A stretch of 64,000 nucleotides of DNA, from the NCBI GenBank assembly GCA_023055355.1, contig JALJCS010000002.1, positions 85,151,001-85,215,000 on the forward strand. Reading direction: 5' to 3'. A program made the position numbers and the translations under genes. The notes under the pieces are model-generated. The model was not told the DNA's origin. It was given only the letters and a program-made list of their open reading frames with translations, and did no database searches. Numbering within the stretch: position 1 is the stretch's first letter; each line of letters starts with the position of its first letter. This document shows, piece by piece, positions 24,003 to 36,215 of the stretch. The stretch is from Agelaius tricolor (lineage: Eukaryota; Chordata; Aves; Passeriformes; Icteridae).

Positions 24003-24165
24003 AGTATCTCAGTGGTTAGGATGCTGGCAGATGACTCAGACACAGAGGGGTTTAATTTTGTTTCTATTCAGTGACCTTGCATAAATCATTTCCTCTGAAA
24101 GCACTTTGAAAATGATGGCTGACAAGTGGTATATGAGAGCTTGGTGTTTTAGCAGGGCCTGGCAG
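24003..24165 (+). mobile_element. MIR-like tRNA-derived SINE
   Basis: A tRNA-like head is present: A box region 'tctcagtggttaggatgctg' and decayed B box 'ggggtttaattttg'. The MIR core follows ('gtgaccttgcataaatcat', consensus gtgaccttgggcaagtcac), then the tail 'gcactttgaaaatgatgg' and 'tggtatatgagag', which corresponds to the gcgctatataa-type end. All three modules are in the right order on the plus strand. It is an old, inactive copy. Confidence 0.75.
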
Positions 24166-27100
24166 TCATTTCAACACAGCCATTTTGTAATCAGAGAGAC
24201 AATGGTTTATACTGGTGCCAACGTATTTCATTAGGGCTCTCCAGGACTGTGTGGTTCCCAGTGGTACTGCTCACTGCTGTGCCATGAACACCTCAGCTCT
24301 CTTTCCCTCTGCCCTGAGCTCCCCATGCTGTGCTGCTTGGTGGGAGTGATTTCCTTTCCCTTTAAAGGAAAGCTAATGTGGTTGGTGGGCAAACACAGTT
24401 TTTTGGTCAGAGTTCCCTTCCCATGTTTTTCCTTGGTCACAGTTCCTCTGGCCAAGGGAAAATATGCAGCATGGGAGGATGACAGACAGTTAGAGAAAGG
24501 GTATATGAAGATGGATTTCAGGAGAAAGCTTTCTGACAATGAGGTTTGAAGCAAGAAGCTCATGCAATGAGGATGCAAACCACATGGAAATTCCATGCTT
24601 GCTTCTGAGTGTTGAATCAGTGGGAGCTCCCTTCTTGGGAGCAGACTGGAAGGAAAGTACTTGGCATTCAGAGGAGTCCCTACATGTGGGGTAATGGATG
24701 TTTCAGTGAATATTTGCCCCTTGCCTAAGATTACCTATGTGCAGAGAAAATCCAGTATCCTATACTTTCTTCTGCTACTTCAGGTTTTTGTTTCTGAGTA
24801 CTTTTGGCCTTTTGATTGCCATGAACTAGATGTCCATGATTGTACTCTGGACAAGAGAGAACTCAGTCAGGCTGTTACACAGAGAATCAGTGGAGCACAA
24901 ATGAGATTCACCCTTTTCGTTACTTTGTCTCACATGTGGGAATATTTTCACAGTAAACTGTCCAGATGTTTCTTAATCTGTATCGTTCCCTGTCATCCTT
25001 CCTGTTCTTCTTCATGGTCTTCTCTTTTTCTTCTGCAATCCTGAGCCTTTTTTTAATGAGGGGCCTTGCTTGCAGAAGTCCAGTTGTGGGACAGAAAAAC
25101 ATGACCTCTGAATGGTTGTGCCCCATCTGAATGGTGTGTACAGCCCCACTGTGTTGAGTGCTGGCTGGCTGCATAACATGGATCATTAATTACCAAAGGA
25201 AGGCTGCTCTCTGCTCTACAAGAAAGAGCAATTTTCCAGTAAAAAGCTGTCTATATGCAAATCACCACCTCTGTTTGCATTAGAGACCCAATGAAATGGG
25301 TACAGAGGATGTCTCTCTGAAGGACATTTCTCTGTCTCAATATCAGGAGAGAGTTGAGTAACAAGAACATTGACCTGCTACATCTCTGGTCTTTTTGGAG
25401 AGCATTTTGGAAATAAGCATTTTGGAGCTAAATTAGACCAATGTCCTTAAATAGCATCACACTGCTAGAAAGGATAGGAAACATTAGAGAAGAGCTTTTT
25501 TCTGCATGTCCTATCTACCTCTTTCACACCTCTGCTGTTGCTCATTGTTTGAGCAGGTTTCAGGGGCTGTGCTTTTTCCAGTGCTGTCTGATCAAGCATT
25601 CTGAGAGGCTGTGATCTAATCTTGTAAATTTTTTTGAAACACTGCTCATATAAAAGGTACCCAGCCTGGTGTGATGGCCTTAAGAACCTTTCAGTGTTTG
25701 TATTTCAAGTCAGAGCTCTGTCCTGACTGTGTCTCTCTGTTTAAATGCTCCTTTTCATACCACCTGCAGGTCTAACAGGTGGGAGACCTCAGGGTACAGT
25801 TAAAGGATCTTTCAGTGTCTTGTGTATATGTGCTAGATTGCTATATTCTTATTTTCCTAAAAACCCCACGTTTCTTTGCATCCTCTACCATGTAGCCCTG
25901 AAGAGTAAACTTTTGGCTCAGTGAGATATAAGTTTTATTTACCCTATTAGGAAACTGACACTGCTTTTGCTTGTATTGTGCATCTTGAGTTCTGAAATCC
26001 CATTTCCATGCCAAGGTGAAGAATTAGGAGGAATCCCAGAGTGAGAAGGTGAAGAAATTATCTGGAAGCCTCAGTAGTACCACAGTGACACTCAAGACAC
26101 TAGATTATTGTGACAAGGGACCCAAATTTGGCTTGTGCACCCCATTTCATTGTATGAGTTGGCCTAGGTACATCTGCTCCTTTTTCAATTCTGTTTTGTA
26201 CACCTGCCTTGCTGTGATTTTGGAGTTGAGGAGATTTGATTTCCATAAAGCAGTTTGTCAGCAGTTTCCTTCACTGTCCATGACAAACTTTCTGGCAAGA
26301 ACTTTCTGAAGGCCTTGATCTAGGCCTCCTTCACACACAAATGGTATTCTACCCCAGACTCAGCAAATGGGCATTTTGAGAGAGTGTAGTCCAAAAGCCT
26401 TGTTTTCCAGTGGGCCAAATGCACAGAGCTCTAAAATTTCCAGCTGGATTTCAGATGTATTGTAAAAGAAACCAGGAACAAATCCAGTCCAGTCTGCAGT
26501 GCTGAGGCTGAACTTTCACACCAGTGCAATTCTGTGCATATGTAACAGCACAGGCTTCAGTTAATATGGGACTGAACAGGAATTCAGAGTTCTTGTGCCA
26601 AAGGTGCCCTTGTCCTGATGGCCTAGGCCTGTGGGCTACCCTGTGTGCTCTTCACAGTAGGGAGCTGCTCCTGCACCAAATATCCTTTTAGATATTTAGA
26701 GGATCCTTTTAGATGTTTAGAGGATCTATCAGCAGTTGTAGTTATTTTGCCAGTGTAGGAAAGGTGCTCATCATCAGGCCCTATAGGTTCTACTTTGAAA
26801 GATTTTTAAGAGTAGCTGTGAACACTACAAGGAGCCCTTCTCTCTTCTCTGTGTGTTTGTGCTTTTATGGTGGACACATAAGGTCTGGGCTGGGAAAATC
26901 TCCAAGGTGTGTGGGACAAGGGCCTCAGGTGTGATCCACTGCTCAGTGGATGAGGTCTGACAGGTTCCTTATGTGTGACTGGGCTAAACCTAATGTGCTT
27001 ATGTGTGATCTGAGCCATCCTTCAAGTGATCCACACCAGGGTATGGAGCTGAGGTGGCACACCCTAGGTTGTGAATACAGCAAAAAGTGCAGAGCAGGGC

Positions 27101-27241
27101 GCAGGTGGAAGTGGAGAAGGGATTGGACAGCACTAATAGGTGCTGAGTGGAAAAAAAATTGATGAAAAAACACAGGTTCCTTTATACCTCCTAGCTTTGC
27201 CTTAGCTGCTCAGCTTAAAAATAAAGAAAAACATCAGCTTG

Positions 27242-27243
<2 letters not shown>
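24166..27243. other. Unassigned sequence, no gene seen
   Basis: About 3 kb of unique sequence. A 127-codon plus-strand frame at 24661-25044 follows a good acceptor (ctacttcag near 24782), but no good donor closes it. A 21-bp tandem duplication lies at 26682-26723, and a near-duplicate pair 'cttatgtgtga' occurs at 26969 and 26999. Confidence 0.45.
26682..26723. repeat. 21-bp tandem duplication
   Basis: Two adjacent copies of 'atccttttagatrtttagag' plus G, differing at one base (a/g), are followed by a third partial start 'atct'. It is a short local duplication in unassigned sequence. Confidence 0.9.

Positions 27244-27274
<31 letters not shown>
27244..27274 (+). repeat. Poly(A) tract of 31, possible retrocopy tail
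   Basis: An uninterrupted A31 run lies about 20 bases after an AATAAA (27221-27226 region, 'cttaaaaataaagaaa'). That spacing is what a polyadenylated transcript copied into the genome would show. The roughly 280 bases upstream contain no recognisable protein remnant, and I see no clear target-site duplication. Such retrocopies are rare in birds, because CR1 does not normally copy poly(A) RNAs. Confidence 0.6.
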
Positions 27275-27276
<2 letters not shown>

Positions 27277-27434
27277 AGGAAAAACACTCTACAGATTTGT
27301 CTCCCTTTTTTCGTTGACTTTGCACATTTCACTTCTACAGGGGAATAACAGCTGCAATCTTTCCTCATCACAATTGCAAAGAAATGATCATCCCCTTTTG
27401 CTGCATTTCCTAACTCCCCCAGTTCCTCTTTCAG

Positions 27435-27550
27435 GTTTATGCCTTTTCTGCATGAAGTTCTCTTGGCAGCATGGAAATTAATTGAAATGAGTGTGACTAA
27501 GAGGGGAAGACCCAATAATGTCAGGATTTCAGTAGTAGCTCCTGAGTTGC
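27435..27550 (+). CDS. Candidate internal exon, unknown gene
   Basis: A very strong acceptor ('ccccagttcctctttcag') ends at 27434. A 116-base block follows, open in a single frame (entered after one base, left with one), then the donor TTGC|gtaagtac. The peptide includes MPFLHEVLLAAWKLIEMSV and RGRPNNVRISVVAPELR, which reads like protein. The base before the donor is C rather than the usual G. No recognised domain is visible and no neighbouring exon is proven. A pseudo-exon in a large intron remains likely. Confidence 0.28.
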
Positions 27551-30449
27551 GTAAGTACTATTTTTACAGCGATTGCAGACAATCTCATGAATCATTGCAA
27601 ATGTACACAGATAAACACAGGCTGTTTCTTCCCAAAGGCTGGGCCTGAGTGGTTAAAGCTTGTACATCCACGGTGCATGGATGCTAATAATAACCACTGC
27701 CTTTAGACAGTGCCCTGAGCTGGTGTCACTCACAAACATGATGGGGCCTGATTCTACAGAGGTGTAATGAAACCACAGCATTCACTGAAGCAAAGCTCCT
27801 GCAAGCAATTACCAATTCCTGTAGCCTCCTTGGACTTCCTGCAAAAACCTCACCCCCACAGACCATTAAAAATATCCCTGCCAGGAATCTAGAGGCAAAA
27901 ACCTGTTCAAATCCCCACATGCTGTATTGCTCCCTTCCTTCCTCATCTGTGGATTATTTAAATGCCTTCCACTTGCCTTCAAGGTTAGCTAAAACCCTTA
28001 GAAGCCCCTATTTGAGGCAACTTCTGTACACCATGTACTGTTTGTCCAATTTTCCTGTGGAGGCTTTTGAACTTTCTTCCACGTGCGTGCCTTGCCAACT
28101 GTAATGGGAATTTCTTCCTGAACTGAAAGTGGCTCAGTGTTTAGTGCCAGTCTGCAGAATTATCAGCCAAGGCTGTTTTTTTAGAAAGAATCAAAAGAGG
28201 AAAAGGGAGAGAAAAAGCTACCATCTTTACTATATTACAGGCAGTAATCCCTATTAAGTTCCTCAATAATCTTCATTGCTATTACCACTTGCTTTCCTCT
28301 GCTCTGCACTCCTTTTTTCCTTCTTTCAATATGAGCAAGCTGGGAGTTTCAGTCTGGTGCGCTTCTTCATCCATGTGCTGACCTTGAGATGGCATATTTC
28401 ATTTTGGGAGAGGCAGCATTAATCAGTGTGCCTGCATGAGTATCTCTAGTGCCTCATGGAGAAGGCTTCCTGTGCTTCCAGTCCCGGCTCCTCTTGTGCC
28501 TCTTGGCCCCGTGGCCGCATTACATTGCCCTTACTTAGTGTGCTGCAGTCTCCGTGCTGTCTGCACTGGCAGGATGCATCACGGCAATTTGATGACTGCA
28601 GTGCATTACGGGGACGGACTCCAGCCAGGCAGTCTCGCTCATGCAGCAAGAAGCAGTCACGAGGCCAGTAAATGATGGGGACTGGGAAGCACAAATGACA
28701 TTAGCTGGGACACACAGGTACAGGGATGGATGAGAGTCTCACTGTCATCCAAAGGCTATGCTTGGTCCCTTCTCTATTACCATAAGGGTTGTGCAGGCAT
28801 TAATGGGGTCAGGGAACCATAAAACACAGGGTCAGAAGAGACTATGTCTCCATTCCCCAGCTAAGATGTGGGAATCAGTGACTCAGTGACAAGAGACAAA
28901 GGAATGTCATTCTTGAGCCATTTATAAGACTGCCAGACCATAGCTTGGAAGATGAGATTGCTTGCAGTTGGTTTTATAGCTTTGCTGTCCTCCTCCAGGC
29001 GTTTGTGAAGCATAAGGGTGTATGCTCAGAACACTGCAGATTGAGAACCTGTTTCCAATGAGATGCATATTTACAGTTTGCTGCTGCTCTTAGACTGGAT
29101 TGGTTTCCTGTTTTCATCTGGCACTTCTGGTTTTGAATGGCCAAGTGTGCTGCTCCTCTTTCACTATCCATTTGCCCTTGTGCTGAAGAGCAGCAGAAGG
29201 ACACACTTTGAAGGTCCTTATATCTAAAAGTTAAAGTAGGTTGCAAATTGCATCTCCTAACCATATCATTAGGATTAACAGAGAGGGTTACCCATGAATC
29301 ATGACAAATTGTTTTTATATTTTCACAGAGGATGTATAGCTGTAGTTAGAGTTTAGGAGGTTGTGAAGTCACTGCAAGCATGCTTTTTCAGCCAGAAGCA
29401 AAAGATGCTTGAATGTAAATTGGAATTTAGGGTATTCTATTACTAATAATGCTTCTAGTTGTAGAAATACTGTATAGCAATGTAGTAAAATATTCTGCTT
29501 TTAAGAAGAACAAGCATACCCACAGGGAACACAAAATATTTTAAATTTATGTATGAGATAGGAATATGATAACAACAATGTAACAGAGGTGCACATGTCT
29601 GTTTACTATAATATGCAACTGTATTAGTCTCAAAGTAGTGGACACACAGTGAAGAAAACATGGGCTTGTGGGTTAGAAGGCTGGAAATCTGGGGCTCTCT
29701 GAGCATTGATATGTATTGATGTAGTGTCTGATATGATCTGATTCAATAAAATTTCTCCAGCTGTGAGACTTCTGCTTCCCTCCAATCATCTGCATGTTTT
29801 CTTGAATCATTTTAATTTCTGTAATTTTGAAGAAACCCCAGGATTTTTAATTTCCTGGAAAATGAAGGTTCTCTGCAAAACCTTCTCTGAAATCCTTTCC
29901 TCTATGCCTTTCTGCCTCTGAAAACTGGGCAATTGGTATATAAGGGCTGCTGAGAAGTAGGATGGAAAAGCATGAATGTTGTTTCAGTGCTTTTACAGAT
30001 GAGCATCTCAAATGCCCAGTGAACAAGTTTGATGCAATTGTTGCTCTAATGAATCCTCAAAATACTAAAGATGGTGAAGATGTGAGAAATTATAGACCTT
30101 AACTGTCACATGCCTCAACACTCAGGGTGCATTCCTTCTTGGATCCCTGATAAATTAGCTAGGCATCTATCCTTTATCTTAACTTACCTAATACTAATTA
30201 TAGCAGCCTGGACCCTGTAGAAAATGGGGATTTGCAGTAGGAGCTGCACATGGACAAAACCGTGGAAAACAAAACTTAGCAGTATAATTAAAAGCAATTT
30301 GCTCCCATTTCATTCACCAAAACTGTGCATTGAAACCAAAGTGGGGCGAGAGGGGCTGCATGAAGCCTGGCACTTCTGGGGCAGGTGGGATTCTGTGACA
30401 CTGAGAAGCTCCTGTAACAGCTGAGAGGGTTTTATGCTGGAGCTGGGAG
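27551..30449. other. Unassigned sequence with one CpG-bearing patch
   Basis: No gene is called. The patch 28480-28680 has about ten CpGs in 200 bases, in contrast to its surroundings, and reads open on both strands. It has no good splice pair. The rest is unique A+T-rich sequence without named repeats. Confidence 0.45.
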
Positions 30450-31090
30450 GGTTTACTGGCGCTAAAACCTTAAAAATGTTGTCAGGGGTCCCTGTGAGTG
30501 GAGCCCAGTGGTGCCCATGGCTGGGGTGAGTGGGTGCTGCTGCAGCACGGGGCAGGCTCTGCTGCTGAGGGAGAGGAGTCTGGCATGGCCTGAGTCACCT
30601 GCACTGGCCCTTGTTGCCCCGCCTGGGCGCTGGCCAAGGCACTCAGCCATTTTCTCTGAGGTGATCCCATGAGATTGCAGTGCAAGGAGGGCAGCTCTCC
30701 TGCCAGCAGCAGAGATTTGTTTTCTGCAGCTGCTGGTCCCAGTCCTGCTCCTGAGGGCAGATGGCTGCTTGGCTGCAGTGGCTGTGTCAGTGTCCCACAC
30801 ATGCCACCAGCACAGGGCCCTGTCAACCCCGTAACCCAAGTGCCAGCCACCATCCCAGCCTTGCCTCATGTCTGTGGCCATGGTGGCAGCAGCATCTGCC
30901 CCACATTGCAGCCTCAAAGCTAAGAAGGATGTTGCCTGTAGAGTCCCTCTACCACTGTCAGGCCTTTGGCCCAGCAGCAATGTCAGTCCTACTCCCTCCA
31001 AGCCTCAGCCCACAGCACCCCTCTCCTTCATTACCTGCCCATGGCTGCAGCATCCTGGGGCTCTTGAAGGTGCCTGGTTCTAGAGCTGGG
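30450..31090. other. G+C-rich patch with long antisense frames
   Basis: A 179-codon frame (30462-31001, minus) and a 121-codon frame (30761-31126, plus) overlap in a G+C-rich, CTG/CAG-rich block. Their simultaneous openness and biased composition (many C, W, H, Q, S, P) argue against coding. I do not recognise a transposon here, though a degraded LTR is possible. Confidence 0.4.
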
Positions 31091-31933
31091 GCTGTGGCCA
31101 TGCCCATTTGTCCCTGGAAACATTAACACTGTCTTTCTCCCTGCACATATGTGAACAGTAACCCGTGCTGCAATCCAATCTGCTTCTCTCACCGAGGTAG
31201 CTGCACATCCCAGCTCTTACTAATCCCAGTACCCACAGCTGCTCACTTCAGTGACTGCTGCACACCCAGGGGTGAGCTGCTCTTCTCCCCGTGCCACACA
31301 CACTGAGGTCCCTCTGGGCTGCTCCTGCACGCAGTGAAATTTCTGCCTTGGTGCACTGAAGGACTCTCAGCACCTGATGAAAGGACCCAGGGATTTGTTG
31401 GCTTTTCATGGCCCCTGTGTGCTGCAGCAGGCAGAGACACAGGCAGGTTGCCAGGAGCTCTGTCATGGTCACACTGTATGGTCTGCTGTGGAAATTCAGC
31501 AAGGGAGTGGAGGAATGAGGACCTGTGAGTCAGAGCTCAGGGCATTGCAATGCAGGTTGGGTGGGAGAATGTGACCTGTGTCTTGTTCACTCTAGTTTGT
31601 CACCCTAAACTATAAACATTGAAATATGTGAATATTCTGTTCTTCTGCAATGACTGGGTTACAGATGATCTCACCTGTGCACTATGATGCTTTTGGTGGG
31701 ATAAGTAGGTACCAGAGGGGTCTGTACATAACATTGCACAGAGTGATCTTTTCTTCCCAATACCTCATGTTGACAAAAAAACTGTTTTGGAGGGTGTTGA
31801 GAAGAGAAATAATTTGACTCTTTACCTACATGGCTCACAGTTAAATTCTGTTCACTATGAAGCAAAATTTTCTTGCTGGATGAAATCCACCCTTATGCTA
31901 AGGTGCAAGGGAATGTCTCACCACTTGGCTGAG
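31091..31933. other. Unassigned sequence, no gene seen
   Basis: No repeat or splice-bounded open block is recognised. The plus-strand frame that begins at 31787 runs into the candidate exon that follows. Confidence 0.4.
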
Positions 31934-32021
31934 CTGGCACCAGAGGTGAAAGACCTGCTTGGTGAATATAAAAAGAACCTTATTGAGCTGTGGGACAGGA
32001 TTTATTTCTCTGAATTTAAAG
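31934..32021 (+). CDS. Weak candidate exon, unknown gene
   Basis: The donor AAAG|gtgagt at 32022 is strong. The open frame before it reads LAPEVKDLLGEYKKNLIELW followed by DRIYFSEFK, an amphipathic, helix-like and protein-like stretch. The acceptor is uncertain: 'accacttggctgag' has a poor pyrimidine tract, and other AG positions upstream in the same frame are equally possible. I give it low weight because one end is unsupported. Confidence 0.17.
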
Positions 32022-34137
32022 GTGAGTCTGTGGTGTTGAGGATGTCAGGAACAATGATACATATTTACTAGTTTACAAATGAGAAAGAGCATGAGAGACA
32101 GTAATTTAGTTTAATGTGTTTAATTTGAGGTATGACAATGTATTTTGTCATCCACAAACACAGTCCACATAGGTTGGAAATCCCCTGGGGACAAGATAAA
32201 TCAGGAGAGTGCTTGTTTAAATGTCATCTGTGGGGACATCCACAAAATGAGGCAACTGGCAATTTCTGTGGAATGTAGCAAAAAGGAAAGGGAAAAGTTT
32301 GCAGGTTCTGAGTAATTACTTGGTTTCACTTGCCAACTGATTCCACTGCTGTGAAGAAGGCAAGGTGCGAAGAGGATTAGTGAAAACTTCAGTGGAAGAC
32401 AATATTTAAATGCCTTGAGTCAGCGCTAAAAAGTTCATTTGTCCTCCCTTATGAGCACTGCCAGGACTGCTGTGGTGTGCTTATTATACCACCTCCTACT
32501 TGAATATGAAATAGTAGGTTTCAACAGGCAGCCTCTTTCTTCATGGGACGTTACTCCATTTCAACGGTGTTATATTGCTATGTGCTGTGGAATTTCTGAA
32601 ATGTTCTGGGGGACAAGTGATGACTGCTTGGAGCTGATTGTGGATGGGCAGGAGGAGAGCAGGTCTTTATGTTTGACTTCCTTTCTGGTAACCTTCAGAA
32701 TGCAGGGAAGTAGCAGGATTGCCTTTTTCCTGAAGCACCCTCACAAGCAGCAAGCAGCAGGCTGCCTTCCCATGACACATGCTAGGGCAGGTTACAACAG
32801 GGTTTGTTGGTTATGTCACACAGTGTGATCTGGTGTGGTAACAACGTGACAGCAAGACAAATGCAAGACCCTGTGTCAAAGAGTCTGCTTTCAAAACTTA
32901 GCCTGCTCCTTACCATCCCAGAGTGCAAGAAACTTTTCACCCAGATGTCACATGCTCTCTAGTTGGTCTGCCCTTCTATTAAGATTGTATCTCTAGGAGC
33001 TGAGGAAAAATCAAAAAGGGATTATGACAATGTAGTTTTACTACTTCTCCCTTCTCTCCTCTACCCATTATGAAGAACAGAAGTGTATTAAGAGCTCTGA
33101 ATATGTTGTTGAGCATTTCTGAACTCTCTGCTTATCCCAGTGTTGGTCCAAATTCTCTGCATTTTAACAGGAAGCACAGATCAAAATTGAATGATTTTGA
33201 AAAAATCCCTTTAAAGCCCCTAAAGGAGTGTAGCACAAAAGTATTCTCCCTGTATTTACCTGTGTGCAAGATTGTGATGTTAATTATAATGCTCCAGGAA
33301 AGAGGGTAATTGTGTAATATGCTAGGGAATAGCACCCCTCAACCCAGTAACCACTTTCCATTTCATCTAGTTACCTTTTCCAGGCAGGATCCAGAGTCAT
33401 ATTTGTGTCTAAAGTGTAGGATATAATGATGCCTTGAACCTAATTGTCCTGCCTGACTACATGCATTTATATACACACATTTAATGGATATAATAGCTTA
33501 TTTACCAGTTTTTAATGAGCTCATTTTTACTCAGCTCCAGTCCTTGCAAGGGTGATGTATGGGGACAACAGAATCAGTATTTCTTCTACTGAACAAACAC
33601 AGGTAGTGTAGAAAGGTGCTGAGCTACTGTAGGTAGAAGTACATTGAAGATCTTCATGATCTAGAATCATGGAGATAAGCTTGAAAGGCACATTTAAATG
33701 GCTAATTGTCAAGTTAAGCTCTCAAAACATCTCTCTCATTTTTTTGTATCTGAGGAGTACCATTTCTTCCAGGAATGTCTCCGTTGCTTCATTGCTTCTA
33801 TGTTTGCATTTCTGGATTACTCTGTGGAGAAACCAGGCCATGGTGTGCTTCTTCATTAATGAGATTCACAAGGTAGGTGTACTTCTACCTGTTTGTCTGT
33901 GATGGTCCAGTCTGTCTCAGGAATAACATATGAAAAAAATCCACCGATGTCTGAGAGGATGAGAATGCTGGGAAGCATTTATGGCATGTGGGAAGCCAGG
34001 GCTCAGATCTGCTTTTGGGTGGTGGTGGAGCCCTGGGATATGCATGCAACTCCATGTCAGCTGGGACTTTGGGAATCATTATGAATGCCTCTGGATGGTG
34101 GGCTTCTGTTTCACATTAAAAAAACAACACAACTATT
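32022..34137. other. Unassigned sequence, no gene seen
   Basis: Unique sequence with scattered frames, the longest 129 codons at 32439-32828 (plus) with no motif or splice support. No repeat family is named. The lower-complexity part around 33460-33520 is A+T-rich. Confidence 0.45.
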
Positions 34138-34203
34138 TGGAGCAGGGACTGGAACGTGACTCTCCCAGATGCTGGTATGGTGCTCTTAGTACACCAGCCA
34201 TTT
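34138..34203 (-). mobile_element. MIR-like SINE head, reverse orientation
   Basis: The plus strand reads 'gagcagggactggaacgtga' then 'ctctcccagatgctggtatg' and 'gtgctcttagtacaccagcc'. This is the antisense of the tRNA-like head of sauropsid MIR-type SINEs (consensus gagcaggggcttgaacctgg, gtgctctaaccac). Only the head is clear; the core is not recognisable. Confidence 0.68.
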
Positions 34204-34559
34204 AATTATAGTAGAGATGAATTCACTGCACAACTTCAGCATTGAAAACTCAGCCCTTGAGAAGAGCAAGCCCAGACATTAAACAAACTAATCTACTACA
34301 AATTAGGAGGTATATAAAGCTAGCAGACACCATCTTTTTACCAACAAAGTTCTGGGAATCCCTGAACTCTGCTTCTAGGCATGTCTGCTCTGTTTCTGTT
34401 TCTGCTTCTGCTTTGCTTTGAGTAGAGGAGTGCCTACACACCTCCATGATCCATGATTCCCCCTGCTCCTATTTATCACTTAGGACCTGAGTCAGAAGAC
34501 ATCACAGAACACACATATGAAGTCAGAACTTCCTTCTAAAAGTTTCACCCAGATGTTCC
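34204..34559. other. Spacer with a TCTGTTTCTGCT-rich run
   Basis: Nothing gene-like is seen. A short degenerate pyrimidine repeat (tctgctctgtttctgtttct) lies at 34384-34405. Confidence 0.4.
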
Positions 34560-35040
34560 TGTGGTGTGGGACATACAACCTCCATCCCTTTACCAGAGGA
34601 AGTCTGAGCCACATCTCCAGTATGACTGTCACAGTCAGTGGGCTGGGAGCTGTCTCAGGGTGGGCCATTCTTCACCCTGCGTGTGGTCTCTGAAGGATGG
34701 GGAGGGTGCTGGTCATGCCAGGGAGATCCCTCTGCAAGCAGCAGTCAGGGCCCTGACTGGAAGGAGGCTGAGCTTTGAGAGCCGTCCTGGTTTGGGGTGG
34801 GCACTGACACACCCGGCAGGGAGCAGGGAGTGAGCACGGAGCAGGGTCTGACACCCGGCAGAGCGGAGCTGGTGCCGCTGCAGCGAGAGCCTGGCAGGGC
34901 AGGGGATGGTCCCTGCTGCTGTCTCAGGGCTGGAGAGCTCATCTGGGCAGGATGGACTCTCAGAGAAGGCAGCGCAAGAGTGCAAGTGCCCTGGCGACAG
35001 CCAAGCTTCCTCAAGCCAACCCTTCAGTGGAAAGGAGTAG
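34560..35040. other. G+C- and CpG-rich patch
   Basis: The core at about 34780-35000 carries roughly nine CpGs in 220 bases and is the most CpG-rich spot in the window. It includes a near-duplicated module, 'cacccggcag ... gcagggtctgacacccggcag' (34810-34862). It is short for a CpG island and no first exon or TATA box can be defined. Long frames on the minus strand (128 and 89 codons) follow from composition. Confidence 0.45.
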
Positions 35041-36215
35041 AATAAGAGGGTGGACAAAATTCCTGATGCACAGATTAAATTTACTTTCTTTGTAAACATG
35101 CAGAGGACTATTAGATGTCTTGCTATTCTTTTCCCATCAAATAGAAAAGTACATGCGACTCCACATTCCTAAAAGCCTCCCGAGAGATGGCAAAGGTGCC
35201 TAGGGAGGTTAGCTTTTCTCTCCTAGAGCCATGCATGGGTAGGAGCTATGCTGTAGTTTTGTTTTATTATCCACAAGGGCCTCCTGGTTGGCTGAGCAAA
35301 GGCATCAGAAGTCCTAAAGAGGGAATTTCTTTGGGGAATATGCTGTGAAAATGCTTCTGTGATGTGGGCAATAAATAACCCTTTGGAGATCAAGTGACAT
35401 TGTGCTTTCTAGTATGGGGTTTTGCCCTTTTCATGCTCAGGGGACTTGGGAGCCTCAGTTGCCAGAGGGAAGCTTGAACATTTCCCTGCTGCTATACTTT
35501 CTGGCAAGATGTAGTTAGGACTATCTAAGTGGGCAGTCATGGTCTCTTTGTCTGACAAAAAGAGGTATAATATGATACATTTGCTGAAGAAGTAATTTCA
35601 GAATGTCTTGATATAGTGTTGGGTAGAGTGGTAGGGTGGCCTAATTCTCAGGTCAGGTTTTGGTTAGGGATGTTAGGAGGTAGACACAAATGCTTGTATA
35701 GGAGAAGGCTTCTTTAGGAATAGCTCTGTTTTGGTGGCATGGAAGAATAGGAACTGCATTTTTGTGTCTACACCAGAGAGGACTGAAAACATTAAAAATT
35801 ACATACATTTAAAACATTGGTCTTTGTTAATTGAGTGGAAAGAACTCATACTTCATTAAAATCAACAGGTTCTTCAGCAATGAGGGAATCTGAGAATATA
35901 ACTGATTAGCAAAATAACAGAAGGTGTGTTGCTTTTTTAAAAATTCTGCCTGTCATGTAGGAAAATCCAAACAAAAATGGAAAGTGTCTGTGTCAGTGTT
36001 CCTGAGATTAGATGTAATGAAATAAATTCTGTAAAATGGGGAAATATGAAGGGAAATACAGATTTAAACCAGAATGTATTAATCTCAGTTGTGTCTATTA
36101 TAGGGGAATTCATCATACTCTGACCTTTTAAAATCCTGTGCAACAATGATCTTCTGAGAAATTTGCTCCCAGATGTTCCCAACAATTTGTTTCACAGTGG
36201 CCTCTGAGCACTTAC
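35041..36215. other. Unassigned A+T-rich sequence
   Basis: No gene or recognised repeat is seen. If the 36216-36304 block is a real minus-strand exon, this stretch is the start of its downstream intron. Confidence 0.45.

Noticed and set aside
24783..24960. Plus-strand exon after 'ctgctacttcag'
   Set aside because: The acceptor and open frame are present, but no acceptable donor closes the block.
28800..28885. Possible SINE core ('gggaatcagtgactcagtgac')
   Set aside because: Neither the tRNA-like head nor the tail is recognisable and the order of modules does not fit.
30462..31001. 179-codon minus-strand open frame
   Set aside because: Overlapping open frames on the opposite strand and CTG/CAG-biased composition point to G+C content rather than coding; no splice pair or motif was found.
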